From contig CACVBU010000142.1 of NCBI GenBank assembly GCA_902728285.1, forward strand, positions 434,001 to 498,000: a DNA stretch of 64,000 nt, given 5' to 3'. Below the pieces are notes generated by a model. That model was not told the DNA's origin. It searched no databases and worked only from the letters and a program-made list of their open reading frames with translations. The position numbers were made by a program, and so were the translations under genes. Of this stretch, positions 22,254 to 33,331 are shown one piece after another (within the stretch, counting starts at the first letter, position 1; each line of letters begins with the position of its first letter). Origin of the DNA: Clytia hemisphaerica. Lineage: Eukaryota > Cnidaria > Hydrozoa > Leptothecata > Clytiidae.

Positions 22254-22473
22254 CATTTGAGGTAAGAATTTAATTTGAAATGATTATTACTGTTGTTATC
22301 ACTTCCTTCTTAATGTTGTTCTATCATATTTCAAACTACCTAAGCCATTAAATTTCGTTGATTTTGAAATACCTGTTCCCGCTGTACTCAGAAATCTTAC
22401 CCGAGGTCAATGTATCGAATGAACGTTAGAGGATAGGAAATAAAATGTTTGAGCTGCTTCCTTACTCGTTTAG

Positions 22474-22539
22474 CTTACCATTAACATCATCAGCCACATC
22501 AGCAACAACCCGTTTTAATGAACCATTATCTAAATCAAG
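22474..22539 (+). CDS. Small symmetric Ser/Thr-rich exon
   Basis: 66 bp between TCGTTTAG and AAG|GTAAGG. In frame it gives LPLTSSATSATTRFNEPLSK. Closely similar to the exon at 22846, which argues for exon duplication. Gene unknown. Confidence 0.4.
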
Positions 22540-22845
22540 GTAAGGGCAAATCCATAAGTTGATGATTCAAATTATTTTCTGTTATTCTAGCTAGAATATA
22601 AATATTATCCTAAGTGGAATATTATATCCAACTTAAGCTATTATATCCTTATTTACATGAATCCTTTAAAATTAGTGAGCCAAAGCAAAAAGAGATCGGA
22701 AGATGGCTTAAGAAGGAAACCACCCGCAGCGGTCGATAATATCCGGCAATAAATTCGGGAAAGAATTTGATTAATTGTTATATAATTTGATCTGGTTAAT
22801 GCCATTGTATATCTGATTACACTACTGGTATTTGTCTTCATTTAG

Positions 22846-22896
22846 TTTACCATCGACATCAGGAACCAATTTTAATCAAGCATTATCGAAATCAAG
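22846..22896 (+). CDS. Small symmetric exon, paralogue of 22474
   Basis: 51 bp between TTCATTTAG and AAG|GTAAAA, encoding LPSTSGTNFNQALSKS. The 3' ends of both exons (AATCAAG|GTAA) are identical. The exon length is a multiple of three. Confidence 0.4.
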
Positions 22897-23194
22897 GTAA
22901 AAGGACAAATCAATTAGTTGAGGATTCCCGCTCTTTAAGCAGTTTTGCTTAAGCTTATTAAAAGAACTTCAATAAAGGTCCTTAAATTGACAGTACGCAA
23001 GTTCATAAATTATTCAAAAAATATCTTCTTTACAGTTACTTAAACTCAAAACCTGGGTTGTTATCGGAAACGTTTTTCACAAAATTGACCTGTGAATAGT
23101 TTTTCTTGAAAGCAGAAAGATAGGGTTCTCTAATAATATTTCTTTGATGTTCTCTTAACGATTTGATTTATCTTTCAGTCGTGGAATTCAAATT

Positions 23195-24315
23195 CGAAGA
23201 TTTTAGAACAAATGCTTATGTGAATACCCTAGGAGATAAATAAGGTTGATTTTTTTAAATTTATTCTCGCCAAACCTTAAAATATTTCCATTGAACAAAT
23301 GACCCTGATGAAAATATTTATATTTGTATTCTAGTCTGATATAAGACCAAGCAACAACAAAGAACTCTAAGCTTTTGAGATGCCTCATTTTCTTTGGAAA
23401 AATCTTCATGTGAGATGAATATGAATGTTGAATTCCTTCGAAAATTGGGTTGAAATATCATCTATAAGATTTTTTCTTTTTCCTGTTCTGTTAGGGTTGC
23501 GGAAAAAATATATTTGTTTGCGACTCGCGGATGGCAGGGGATGCTTACTCTAGGTACTGCACCTGATCTCAGACTTCGGTCTTCATATGTCTTCTTCTTT
23601 TTCCATTTTCTTTCAGTTTAGATTTCTTTTCATTTTAAATATTGGGTTCCTATTCACTAAATTAGTTTTTTGTTGTTCTTGTAATGTGTCTCTAGTGAAA
23701 TTTGGTTTGTTTTGTCTTTTGTCTTTTAGGATTTCGGGTTGTTAAAATTCATTGGTCATATGATTGTTGTTATATGATTTTGGAAAAGTTTTAGAGGAAA
23801 TTTGCATTAATTGATTCCTCATTAATTAGTTCCGCATCAGTTAATTCCACATTATTTTATGATGTTTGGAAAGGTATGTAATGGGTTTATTCCTGCAATT
23901 TGGTTTACTTCAACCCCTCAAATTCTCTAGAGGTGACCCATAATTATATAATCATATAGTCTTATAATCACAATGACCTTAATCTTATGACCTTTAGAAC
24001 AAATACTCATGTAAAGACCTTAGGAGATAAATAAGGTTGATTTTTCTTGAATTTATTCTCGCCGCGTTTTAAAATGTTTCGACTGAACAAATAACCCTAA
24101 TTAAAATAGAAAATATTTTATTTGTATCCCAGTCTGATATAAGACCAGATAACAATAAAGAAATCTATGCTTTTGAGAGGCTTCATTTTCTTTCGAAAGA
24201 TCTTCATGTAAGATGAATGTGCATGTTGAGTTCCTTCAAAAATTGGATTGAAATATGATCGCTGAGATTTTTCTTTTGCCTGTTCTGTTAAGGTTGCGGA
24301 AAAAATATTTTAGTT
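23195..24315. repeat. Direct duplication, about 325 bp, 795 bp apart
   Basis: Segments at about 23200-23515 and 23995-24310 share GGAGATAAATAAGGTTGATT, CCTGTTCTGTTAGGGTTGCG (second copy TTAAGG) and a GATATAAGACCA stretch, at roughly 85% identity by eye. They fall in the introns between the small exons at 22846 and 24547. No coding content. Confidence 0.65.
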
Positions 24316-24546
24316 CCCGATGTTTTATAAACATGATTTTGCTTTCTGTAAAAGTAATAAAAAGATCTTGCAACTAAATCTTCTCCAGAAGGGTCTCTTA
24401 CAAATTTGTACCCTTCATTTTCCACGATCTCAAAATCGTTTCGTCATAAATTTTAACTCCAATTTGAGTGACCTTAAATGGTATTGAAGTTAAAATTTTT
24501 CTCTCAAAAGTTCCTGCTTGATTAATGGAGTCCTCTTCCTTTTCAG

Positions 24547-24588
24547 TTTGGATGAACCATCAGTTGAACCACCGGAACTCGAGATGCC
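24547..24588 (+). CDS. Small symmetric exon
   Basis: 42 bp between CCTTTTCAG and CC|GTAAGT. Encodes LDEPSVEPPELEMP. With 22474 and 22846 it may belong to one plus-strand gene built of small phase-compatible exons. The rest of that gene was not found; 24590-25060 holds nothing I recognise. Confidence 0.35.
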
Positions 24589-25126
24589 GTAAGTAACTAC
24601 GTTCTAAAAAGTCTGATCTTTAGGAAACTGCTGATTGCTTTGAATTAAAAAATGATATGGTATATCTTTTTTCTACTTTCCTTTTTTATTGTTGTCCAAT
24701 GTCCAAAAGAAGATGTGGAGTAGGTCATACAAGATGAGTTCCTGAAACCTATACAACCCAGATTTTAGAAAAACATTTGAGTATAAATAGAAACTCTTTT
24801 TCTAAAAAAAAGATGATGATAACTTTTTACTCTATATTATGCCATTACTTGATAGATTGATGGTATTTTATGATCTACAATGAGACTGGGAATCTGAAAC
24901 TGAGCTAACATACCTACATTCCAACATTTACAATATTCTTTTTTTCAAATCAGGCCCCGATGTAGAAAGCTGAAAAGAGCAAGCTCGAATCAAATAATCA
25001 GCAATGATGATACAATCACATCTTTTACATTGAAAGGAGCAATTATAATGACAGGTGACCATCACACCAATCTTAAAACGGATCCTGCCACACAAAAATA
25101 CATGTTTACGGATGGGGAGGTGTTGT

Positions 25127-25246
25127 GCGCAGAAATGTAATACTTGCGCAGAAATGTAATACCTGCGCAGAAATGTAATACCTGCGCAAATTTGTAATAC
25201 TCGAGCTGCGCAGAAATGTAATACTTGTCTGCGCAGAAATGTAATT
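25127..25246. repeat. Short tandem repeat GCGCAGAAATGTAATACYT
   Basis: Six copies of a 19-20 bp unit, some separated by CTCGAG or TTGTCT. One copy is altered to GCGCAAATTTGTAATACT. Confidence 0.85.
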
Positions 25247-25329
25247 TGGAATTCGTTCTCCTTTCAAATATCATATTCTATTCTTCGAAGAAATTAACTT
25301 CAACAAAAAGACTTAGAAATTTTTCGAAA

Positions 25330-25795
25330 AAAATTTGAATTTCTTTATAAGAATTAAATCTATAACTCTCGTTTTAGGGCAAATTTACTGTCGGTATATG
25401 GTTCTTACAAAGTAAACAAGTAACGATGCAAAAGATGGGCAAATTTGTTTTTCTTATAAGGATTTTTTTATAGGAAACAAATCTATAACTCTCGTTTTAG
25501 GGTGAATTGGCTGTCGGTTTATGGTTCTTACAAAGTAAACAAGTAACGATGCAAAAGATGGGCAAATTTATTTTTCTGATAAAGAATTTTTTTTATAAGA
25601 AACAAATCTATAACTCTCGTTTTAGGGCAAATTTACTGTCGGTATATGGTTCTTACAAAGTAAACAAGTAACGATGCAAAAAATGGGCAATTTATTTTTC
25701 TTATAAGAATTTTTTATAAGAAACAAATCTTTAACTCTCGTTTTAGGGCAAATTGATTGTCGGTAAATGGTTCTTACAAAGTGAACAATAAATGA
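25330..25795. repeat. Tandem repeat, about 122-124 bp, about four units
   Basis: AACTCTCGTTTTAGGG recurs at about 25362, 25487, 25611 and 25732, each followed by TTACTGTCGGTATATGGTTC... and GTAACGATGCAAAAGATGGG. The last unit is truncated. Non-coding. Confidence 0.85.
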
Positions 25796-27264
25796 CGTAA
25801 AATATTTTTTATAATGACTCATAACTTTTAACTACTTTTTCTGGTTTTAAATTATTCTTCAAGCTAGGAAATAGGCAGAAGATGACAGAGTTCGAGAAGT
25901 GTTTAAAAACGACTCAGTTACACGTTCTTAGTAAGAATACAAACCTTTTTGGAAGTTTTTTGGTATTCTTATTAAGTTATTGGAAATAAGCGCTTTAAAT
26001 TCAAATTTAGACCAAAAAAGGCTAAAAATAGGTCCAATTTCGCTGGTTATTGTAATTTCTAAGAGCATTTGCGTTTTAAATCTCTAATAGTTCCTGGTTT
26101 TCTACACCAAGCCTTATATGTTCTTATACTTTTTATTTGATTAAAAATACTGGCCCTATCATACTTAAAGCAGGCAGAAACTTCGCAGTAATTTTTCCAG
26201 TTGGAAGGCAGGGTTCTCACCGGGTCTGCGAGAAGGAGCGTGCTATGCCAAAATAATAATCAAAGGATTTTAGCAACCTTTCAAAAGATTTGTAAAGGAT
26301 GTGTACATAAGTATTTTTTAGCATAATTGCGCTTATTTTTAACAATAAGCGTTTCAGAAGCCCCTCAGAAGCCTATGATTTCTTATCTGCAACTTCATTT
26401 TAGGGAAGGAATTTATATTTTTTGGTGGCCACGAGATTTAACCCTAATATCAGGAGGGGGTGTTTTGCACCACATTGAAAATTTTTTAGCAAGTTCGTAT
26501 CATGTTAGGAAATATTTCTGCTAAATTTCATAAGCATTACTAGATCAAAAATAATCAAGAATGGTAGAATTCCCTCTCCTGAGAATAAGAAGCATAAAAA
26601 ATCCTGATAATAATAGGATTAAAATTAGAAAAAGACCAATTATTTGTGTCCACAAAGACAGATGACTGTAGACAACACGATGTTTAACAAAGTTAATTAT
26701 TGTAAGTAATTACATATTGTGCTAAATTTCAATAACAACATTGTTTTTCACACATATATGTAATCTCATAATATCTGTAAACTTTTACCTGTCAGCGGTT
26801 GATTAATGATAAGAAAACAATAATAATTATTTTTAAAATTATTAAAGTCACCGAGTTAAATCTATTTTGTTTGGGTATTGCGATTTTCTATATTTATGAT
26901 TTGATAGCGAGTTCGATTTCGCAAAGAGTGTTGAAAAAAAGTGGAAAATGAGAGGATCGAATCGTTTGACCGCTGACCAATATTTTCAATAATTTCAATG
27001 ATACATATACACCTGCAAATCGATTGGAAATGATACAGTTGCATTTTTCTGTTTCGACTTTGTCCTCTTTTTTACACCATCTAATTTGAGTTAAGCTGTA
27101 TAATTTACGGAAAAGTTGTGAAGCATAATTGTTTTGTTTCATTTTTCGTTCTGCATTTTACACTTATCTAGTTTTTCAACGTGGCTTGTAAAATATTTTG
27201 ATTATTCATCATTTTATTTATTTCCTTCATTCGCATCGCATCTCTTGTTAAATTTATTTTGTAA
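25796..27264. other. No supported gene
   Basis: AT-rich sequence. Open frames at 26327 (+) and 26862-27142 (-) have no motif. A splice donor-like AAAAGTG/TATTTC context is the only other content. Confidence 0.4.
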
Positions 27265-27270
27265 TTGAAA

Positions 27271-27535
27271 CGATTTTTGACTGTTGCTGGACCTGACTGT
27301 TTTTGGATTAACTACTTACCGGAATTTATTGCTTCATTAACCGATTTTTCACTGTTGCTGGACCTAACTGTTTTGGATTAACTACTTACTGGAATTTATC
27401 GCTTCATTAACCGATCTTTGACTGTTGCTGGACCTGACTGTTTTTGGATTAACTACTTACCGGAATTTATCGCTTTTTAACTGATTTATTCAATTTATGA
27501 GTGTTGTTGAACTGAGCTTTTTGGGTTAATTAATT
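27271..27535. repeat. Tandem repeat, 70-71 bp, three units plus a diverged fourth
   Basis: GACTGTTGCTGGACCTGACT and GGATTAACTACTTACCGGAA recur in units starting at about 27271, 27342 and 27412. A decayed unit starts at about 27482. Non-coding. Confidence 0.85.
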
Positions 27536-27729
27536 GGTCAGCCCCAGCTGAACATTCATTTCGGCGTTTTCCATCCGACGCTTAAGATAACAAGAAAAAT
27601 TCTTTTCACTTTCGTTTTGTCGCTAACATGTTGCCAGATTAAATTCCGCTGTATCTACCACGCGAAATTTCAAGTTTGTTACGCTCACCCATTTAGAAGC
27701 CGTAGCGTGGTTGGCGAGAACAAATTTAT

Positions 27730-28345
27730 AATCTCAGGTAAATTTTTATTTTAATGTTATGAGAAAATAGTATTTCATCATGGCGTTTGATTTTACTATT
27801 TAGGAACATCGCTTCTGATCGTAATATAAATTCTCGTAAGATAACAACCTCAGGTAAATTTTTATTTTATTATTATAAAGAATTACAGGTATAGGCACAC
27901 AAGGGCCTCTCGCTGATCTTGTTTTACAATAACTTTGGCTTAAAAATCTTTTTTAGGTAAAGTCCGTCCCGTGGACTTCCTCGTACTCTCCACACATAGT
28001 CATTATGCGACTCTGTTTGATTTCTTTCGTCTGCTTTCTTCTTCCATTCTTTTACTAGGTTTCTTTCCATTTTTGTCATATCGTCCGTAATGCTAATCTT
28101 GGAGTATTTTTGATGATTTTTTAATTCGGTCAACCTCTTTACAAATTTGTATTTTTCATGAGCGTCTGTAAATATGACTTTGATTGGTCGTGCACCTTGT
28201 GATTTTCCAATGCGAGAGACATAGGTGGGTTGCGTCATGATATGCATAACGTGATAGATGATTCATCATCACCCCATCGTGGCGTTCGATTTTATTATTT
28301 AGGAACAGCGTTTCTGATCGTAATATAAATTCTCGTAAGATAACC
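27730..28345. repeat. Direct repeats flanking an ORF1-like fragment
   Basis: TTTAGGAACATCGCTTCTGATCG...AAATTCTCGTAAGATAAC at about 27800-27846 recurs at 28301-28343 (one substitution, AACAGCG). CTCAGGTAAATTTTTATTTT occurs at 27736 and 27850. The 65-bp pair brackets the minus-strand frame at 27924, so the fragment may be an insertion or the repeats may be alternative 5' leader exons of the gene at 28429. Confidence 0.6.
27924..28247 (-). pseudogene. LINE ORF1-like C-terminal fragment
   Basis: 107 codons on the minus strand. RIGKSQGARPIKVIFTDAHE, then KISITDDMTKMERNLVKEW and DYVWRVRGSPRDG, match the order RxGK..RPxxVxF ... I..D(M/L)T..xR ... W+VRG seen at the C-terminus of ORF1 nucleic-acid-binding proteins of L1-like retrotransposons in invertebrates. 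The N-terminal coiled coil and ORF2 are absent. In full elements the protein coats element RNA. Assignment is by pattern only. Confidence 0.5.
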
Positions 28346-28428
28346 TTCGTTGTTTCTGAGAGATGATTTCATCATGGTCATCATGTCCTTTCCGAATATT
28401 GCATCATCGAAAGGACACGTAATCTGAA

Positions 28429-30344
28429 ATGGCATCTTTCTACACTCCAAGGAAAAAGTCCAAAATGGCTGATAACCCTGGTAAGCCCCAATCTTGTCTT
28501 TCGGTCTGCAGAGAAGGCATTTTGAAAAGAAAAAAGCATGATTATTCTTCTATCTATATTTTAGTATCAAAAGATCCTAGGATCCATTATCAATAATTTA
28601 CAAAACTTAAATATTAAAATAAAAATAATATGCCTAAAATGACTAACAAAGTAGCTAAAGTTTGATTTCCAAGACCAAGAGCAGATTGAGACCCCAAAAC
28701 CCTCTTACTTTGAAAAAAAAGGCCCTAAAATGTTGCAGCGTCAAAAACCAGGTCCTAAAGTGTTGCAAAACGTACATTAGGTCATTCCAGATAAAAAAGA
28801 ATCACTTTTTGTCATACTTATAAATTTTTACTGTTCAAAATTTTTCCAAAAAGTGCCAAAAAATCACGCCCATTTTGCAGCACTGAAATTATGATATTTC
28901 CCAAACTGTACTCTGCAAACTAATCCATGTTTTTATGTCAATGACGTGGATCAAACAATAAGGCGGCCATTGAAAAATTGTTCTGTTCGTGTCTCCTGCC
29001 CGCATCATATTTTTTACTGATTTTCCAGTGCGAAGATGCGGAAAAAATCTAGGAAAAATCCAGAAGAAACAGCTTAGTTCTTCAAATGTGTTACTTTTTC
29101 TTTTGGGGAGAGGGTTTTTTCCGCCCGCCCGCATCTATTTTTAAGTCCTCCTGCGACGCGAACAGAACTATTTTTCGATGGTGGCCTAAACTGGGAGTAG
29201 CCAATTGAAATTTTGTTTTATAGTTTTGGGACCGATTTCTTTCTCACTGTTTCGTCCTATTTACATTACATATATTTTATTTTCTTACAGGCGACATCGA
29301 AATCACTGGATATGTAAATTATGTTGGCCCGCGAAAGACCAGTTATTTTGAGGTTTATTTATGTGATGAAACAAAAGAAACCAGAATAGTGGTTTTCTAC
29401 CTTGATAAGCATGAACCACTCAAAGATGCGCTATCGAAAGGAGTTACGCTGACTCAGCTGAAAAAATCGTCTTCCAATGCCAATGATCTTTTGTTTTCCA
29501 AAGACACAAAAGTTATTATGACAACTCCACCCTATGAATACACAAAAACATTGAAAATAACATCACATTGATTAAAACTGCTATTGAAGAATTGCCGTTA
29601 TATAGTAGAGTAAATGTTAAAGTTGCTGTTGTTGGGATGGAACCACCCGGCATGTCGAAAGAACTTTTGCCATTTCAAGTATTACTAGTTACAGATGATT
29701 CACTTAATGGCGGTGATACACATCGATTAACCGTATATGATGATTTAGTTGGTAAATTTTCACCAAAGAAATGTTACAAATTCACATACATCACAGTAAG
29801 TATGTTTGATAACCGAAGAATTCTGAAAGGATCAGATAGAACCATTGTCACAAATTTACCAAACGGTTCCATCCAATTACCAGCTGTTCAAACTCTGAAG
29901 TTAAAGGGATACATATCTGGAATCAAGTTGTCATCGCTACAGAAAATGTCTGTTTGTCCTAACTGCCAAAGTCGAGTAGAACTGAAGAGCTCGTTTGCGT
30001 CCTGTCTGAAATGTGACGAAGCCAAATCCTTGACAGATCTGTTAACAGTGTCACTTGTACAATTTACCTTGAAAGATTTGAACAATCAATGTTATCCTTT
30101 GATATGTGATCATACTCTATTAAAGTCTCTTTGTAGTGTCAGTATTGACAACACAGAAGTATCATTGCGTGAATTAATCAATTTAAAAGTCGCAGTCGAA
30201 GTGAAGAAAAAGTCAAACGAAGTCTTGGCAATCCAAAAGATCGGTGATACTGATAGTGAACACCAGAGAAAGCTGAAAGCAGCGAGCAGTCATCAGATGA
30301 ATTTGATTCAACAACCAAATAACATTTGGATTGATCATGTGTAA
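28429..30344 (+). CDS. RPA-like OB-fold single-strand DNA-binding protein
   Basis: Exon 1 (28429-28480) starts MASFYTPRKKSKMADNP and ends at CCTG|GTAAGC. Exon 2 starts at 29291 after TTTCTTACAG, and the phases agree. The protein has several OB-fold-like blocks: DIEITGYVNYVGPRKTSYFE near the start, LYSRVNVKVAVVGMEPPG in the middle, and LKGYISGIKLSSLQK before a zinc ribbon CPNCQSRVELKSSFASCLKC, as in the C-terminal DNA-binding domain of RPA70. At about 350 residues it is half of RPA70. A one-base slip in the A-run at 29544-29548 changes frame; otherwise it is open to the stop at 30344. Stand-alone RPA-like proteins are carried by some Helitrons and are multi-copy in cnidarians. A Helentron starts 2.4 kb downstream, but membership is unproven. 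Confidence 0.7.
28481..29290 (+). other. Intron of the RPA-like gene
   Basis: About 0.8 kb between the two exons. Contains an inverted CCGCATC patch (about 29003 and 29130) and no coding signal. Confidence 0.5.
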
Positions 30345-30549
30345 AAGCATTTATGATTTATTTTTTTGAGTTTTTATTTACTTTTTAAAAAACTTTCTAA
30401 AATGATAGATATTTTTTCCTGTTATGTCACTGTTTGGTTCAGGTTTTGTTTTGACAAATATTTCGTATTAACAAAAGGCAGTAGTTTGAGAAATCCTCAA
30501 AATTTATAACAGCTAAGGACTCATGTTATCTAAAATTCTTTGTTTTACC

Positions 30550-30950
30550 ATTTCTTTTGTTTATTTTGATAAGCATAGACCAATGACTAAGACTTTGCCT
30601 GTTTTTATGTAAAAAGTCATAAGTAATATATTAGGTTGTTTGATATTTTTTTACTTTGTTATACTACTGGTTAGTTTAACATAGCGTTTTTTGATTTTGT
30701 TGCTTAACCTTTTGTTTGTTTGTGATGTTTTCAAAAAGACTTTCTAGTTCTGTTTTGTCAAGTTTTTTTTCTTGCATAATTAAAATCATAATCAGAGCCT
30801 TGAAAACAGGACAGTCAACTGGAAAAAAGAGATTTACCACCTTTCTTAGTTTTTTTTAATAAGCATGGACCAAAGCCCCTTTTTATGTAAATAGCCTTTA
30901 GTAATATATTAGGATATTTGATATTTTTTTTACTTTGTTACAATTTTTAG
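30550..30950. repeat. Direct duplication, about 100 bp
   Basis: GATAAGCATAGACCAATGAC...GTAATATATTAGGTTGTTTG (about 30570-30665) recurs as AATAAGCATGGACCAAAGCC...GTAATATATTAGGATATTTG (about 30858-30945). Non-coding 3' flank of the RPA-like gene. Confidence 0.6.
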
Positions 30951-32698
30951 TAATGTATACTTCTGAAAACTTTATAAGGCTTTTAAGCCCAAAAATGTAT
31001 GCATCTTGCTCGTTTTTTTTCCTTTCAATCAGTTGCTGTAGCTTTACCTCCCTGATAGCTCTCCTCTGTTATCGAAACCCTAAAATTCTTTCCTATCGGA
31101 AACATCTGAAAAAGCTTGTTCCTGAAAACACTGTACTTATGCTTGTCTTTACAAAAAGTTGGTCAACTTTCCAAGGGCAAAAATTTCGAAAAATATACCA
31201 CCAGACCACTTAAAAACACAGAAATCGCTAGATTCAATCCATCGAAAAAAATACCGCGCACTTGGATTTCAAAGTTTTCTTCCAACACGCTGAAAGTCGG
31301 GAAAATTTTCACCGGCGTCGCCATTCAACTACGAAATAGCGAGGTTAAGCAAAAGGCTATTTATGATGTGAAAATATGTATCTATACATAACCTGTAGAC
31401 ACCCACCTTATAAACCGGCCTGTTTTGTTGAGTCGAGAGTCGGCTTTTTTCAGGGTCCATGGCAAGGGTCAATTTGCATCAGCCATTTTACCTCCCTAGT
31501 AACTCGCCACTACTTTTTTTGCAGGTGAGGGTGGTGACGCCCCAGATTCCGCCCGGTCCAAACTGCGGGAATCTCCCTGTAGAGAAAATCTTAAGCAAAA
31601 GAATAAACGATAAAACCTGATCGACTGAGATTCCCCGAAAATGTAAACAAGAGACACAAATGGAGGAAAATGAAGAACTTGGCTGGGTCTACTTCTTTTC
31701 TTTTTTTTTTGTCATCTCTTTAATCACCAAAATTTGGTATAACAAAATAAATGTTAAATGCTAAGCATGTACATTTAAAATTTTTTCTTTTTTGATATTT
31801 CTTATAATATTTAATATAAAGTAGCTTTATCTGAAGTATGCGTATCAAAGACCTAACGAATCTTGGCGTTAATAAAGCATTCATAGATCAAAATGTCTTA
31901 TGCGAGATGAAATCCTGCAGAATACGAATACAAATTATTCAAATTACACAGACAAAATTTCAGCTTGATATCTTTGAAATGATGACGTTCAAATTGACGT
32001 CATAAATATTTTTACATATTGTATTTTATACGTTTTCATTTCATGAAGATTGGTGCTTGCACCAGAAACTCTGAGTTTGAAACAAAGATATGTACTCTTT
32101 ATTATAATATTATAGTCTCTCTGAATTCGGGCTTTGTTGAGGTGTGCAGGGATACATATATTTATATAGTTAATATATACTAATATGGGGGAGGGGGGAC
32201 ATAAGGGGGAACCAACAAAACGCCGCCCTCTATTACATGGGCGGTGTGTCGATCAAAATTATCGGTGGGAATCACTTCGAAGTCAAAAGAGAGAATTACA
32301 ATAAGCAAAACAAGTTGTGGGGGAATCCTCTGCAAAAATCAAACAAACAGACGAGAAGATCCATCCCATCCTACTGTTTGATAAAAGCGGCGGGATTTCT
32401 TTAGCTCCTTGATAAAAAGCGGCGGGATATTTCTTTAGCTCCTCAATAATTTGCTAAGTTGCTGCACAAAAGTTCATGACACAACTTTGCTGGCTGGTTT
32501 GATGAAGACACTCGACTCTTTCCTTACTTCCACCAGGGTGAGAGTTTTTTTTTGATTTTCAAATTTTATAGGTTTTATTGTTAAAAAGATAGCAGTAAGT
32601 GTAATACTTCACTTGCATCTATCAGTGAAAAGATAGCATAAGCTTGTCTGTGTTATATATCAGACAAGTAGCTACATACTCCCATCCCTTGAGGTTGC
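30951..32698. other. No supported gene; possible Helentron 5' flank
   Basis: Open frames at 30935-31391 carry no motif. A G-rich stretch (GGGGGAGGGGGGACATAAGG, about 32185) and a purine/pyrimidine tract precede the Helentron frames. No 5' terminus could be fixed. Confidence 0.4.
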
Positions 32699-32821
32699 AT
32701 GCGAGCTCCTCCTTGCATCCTCTTCCTTAACCTTCTTAACTTACTTAACCTACTTAACCAATTCAACCTACAAAACATACCACTTGATCTCAGAAACCTG
32801 CAAGCTATTAATTTAACAAAT

Positions 32822-33331
32822 ATGCCAACGTATCAAGTCTCAAAAGTTGTTTTAGGTTCATATAATCAAGCCAACGAAGAATTATTTGGCCGTACAGCTG
32901 GAACACAATGTAGCGCCAATTGTCTCTATGCTTTATTTTGGTCCCATTTCCGACGTGTTTCAATTTGGAAAGTTACAGACCTCGACAAAATTCTAATTGA
33001 AGGAGACAGGCTGTACAAACTCCTAGACACAAATACTCATTTATCTGTTGACGACATGCCGCGATTTATTGAGACAAATGGTATTATAACTCAAATTGAT
33101 TTTTTAAATTTAGAAGATGGTGAGGCTAAATTAATAGATGGCTATCCACTACTACAAATCCCATTCAGTGCATATCAAGCTCCAGAATTTAATGCGTTAA
33201 TGATTATTAATGGTTTTACTATAGCGATAATGAAGCGAAGACAAGTCTTTTTCATTTTTGACTCGCATAGCCGAAATGAACTAGGGCTACTTGATCCAGC
33301 AGGGAAATCCTGTCTGTTAAAATTTTTTTGA
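32822..33331 (+). CDS. Helentron N-terminal cysteine protease-like domain
   Basis: I prefer the ATG at 32822 because the earlier frame from 32699 is a Leu/Asn repeat. TAGTQCSANCLYALFWSHF (residues about 23-41) supplies a candidate catalytic Cys and FFIFDSHSRNELGL (about 143-156) a candidate His. The order C...H with a LSVDDMPRFIE block between fits the OTU/herpes-M48-like peptidases found at the N-terminus of animal Helitron-type proteins. The stop at 33331 follows a run of seven T (33323-33329). With one T fewer the frame would run on into the charged region. Probable deubiquitinase-like activity is an inference. Confidence 0.65.
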   Translation: MPTYQVSKVVLGSYNQANEELFGRTAGTQCSANCLYALFWSHFRRVSIWKVTDLDKILIEGDRLYKLLDTNTHLSVDDMPRFIETNGIITQIDFLNLEDGEAKLIDGYPLLQIPFSAYQAPEFNALMIINGFTIAIMKRRQVFFIFDSHSRNELGLLDPAGKSCLLKFF

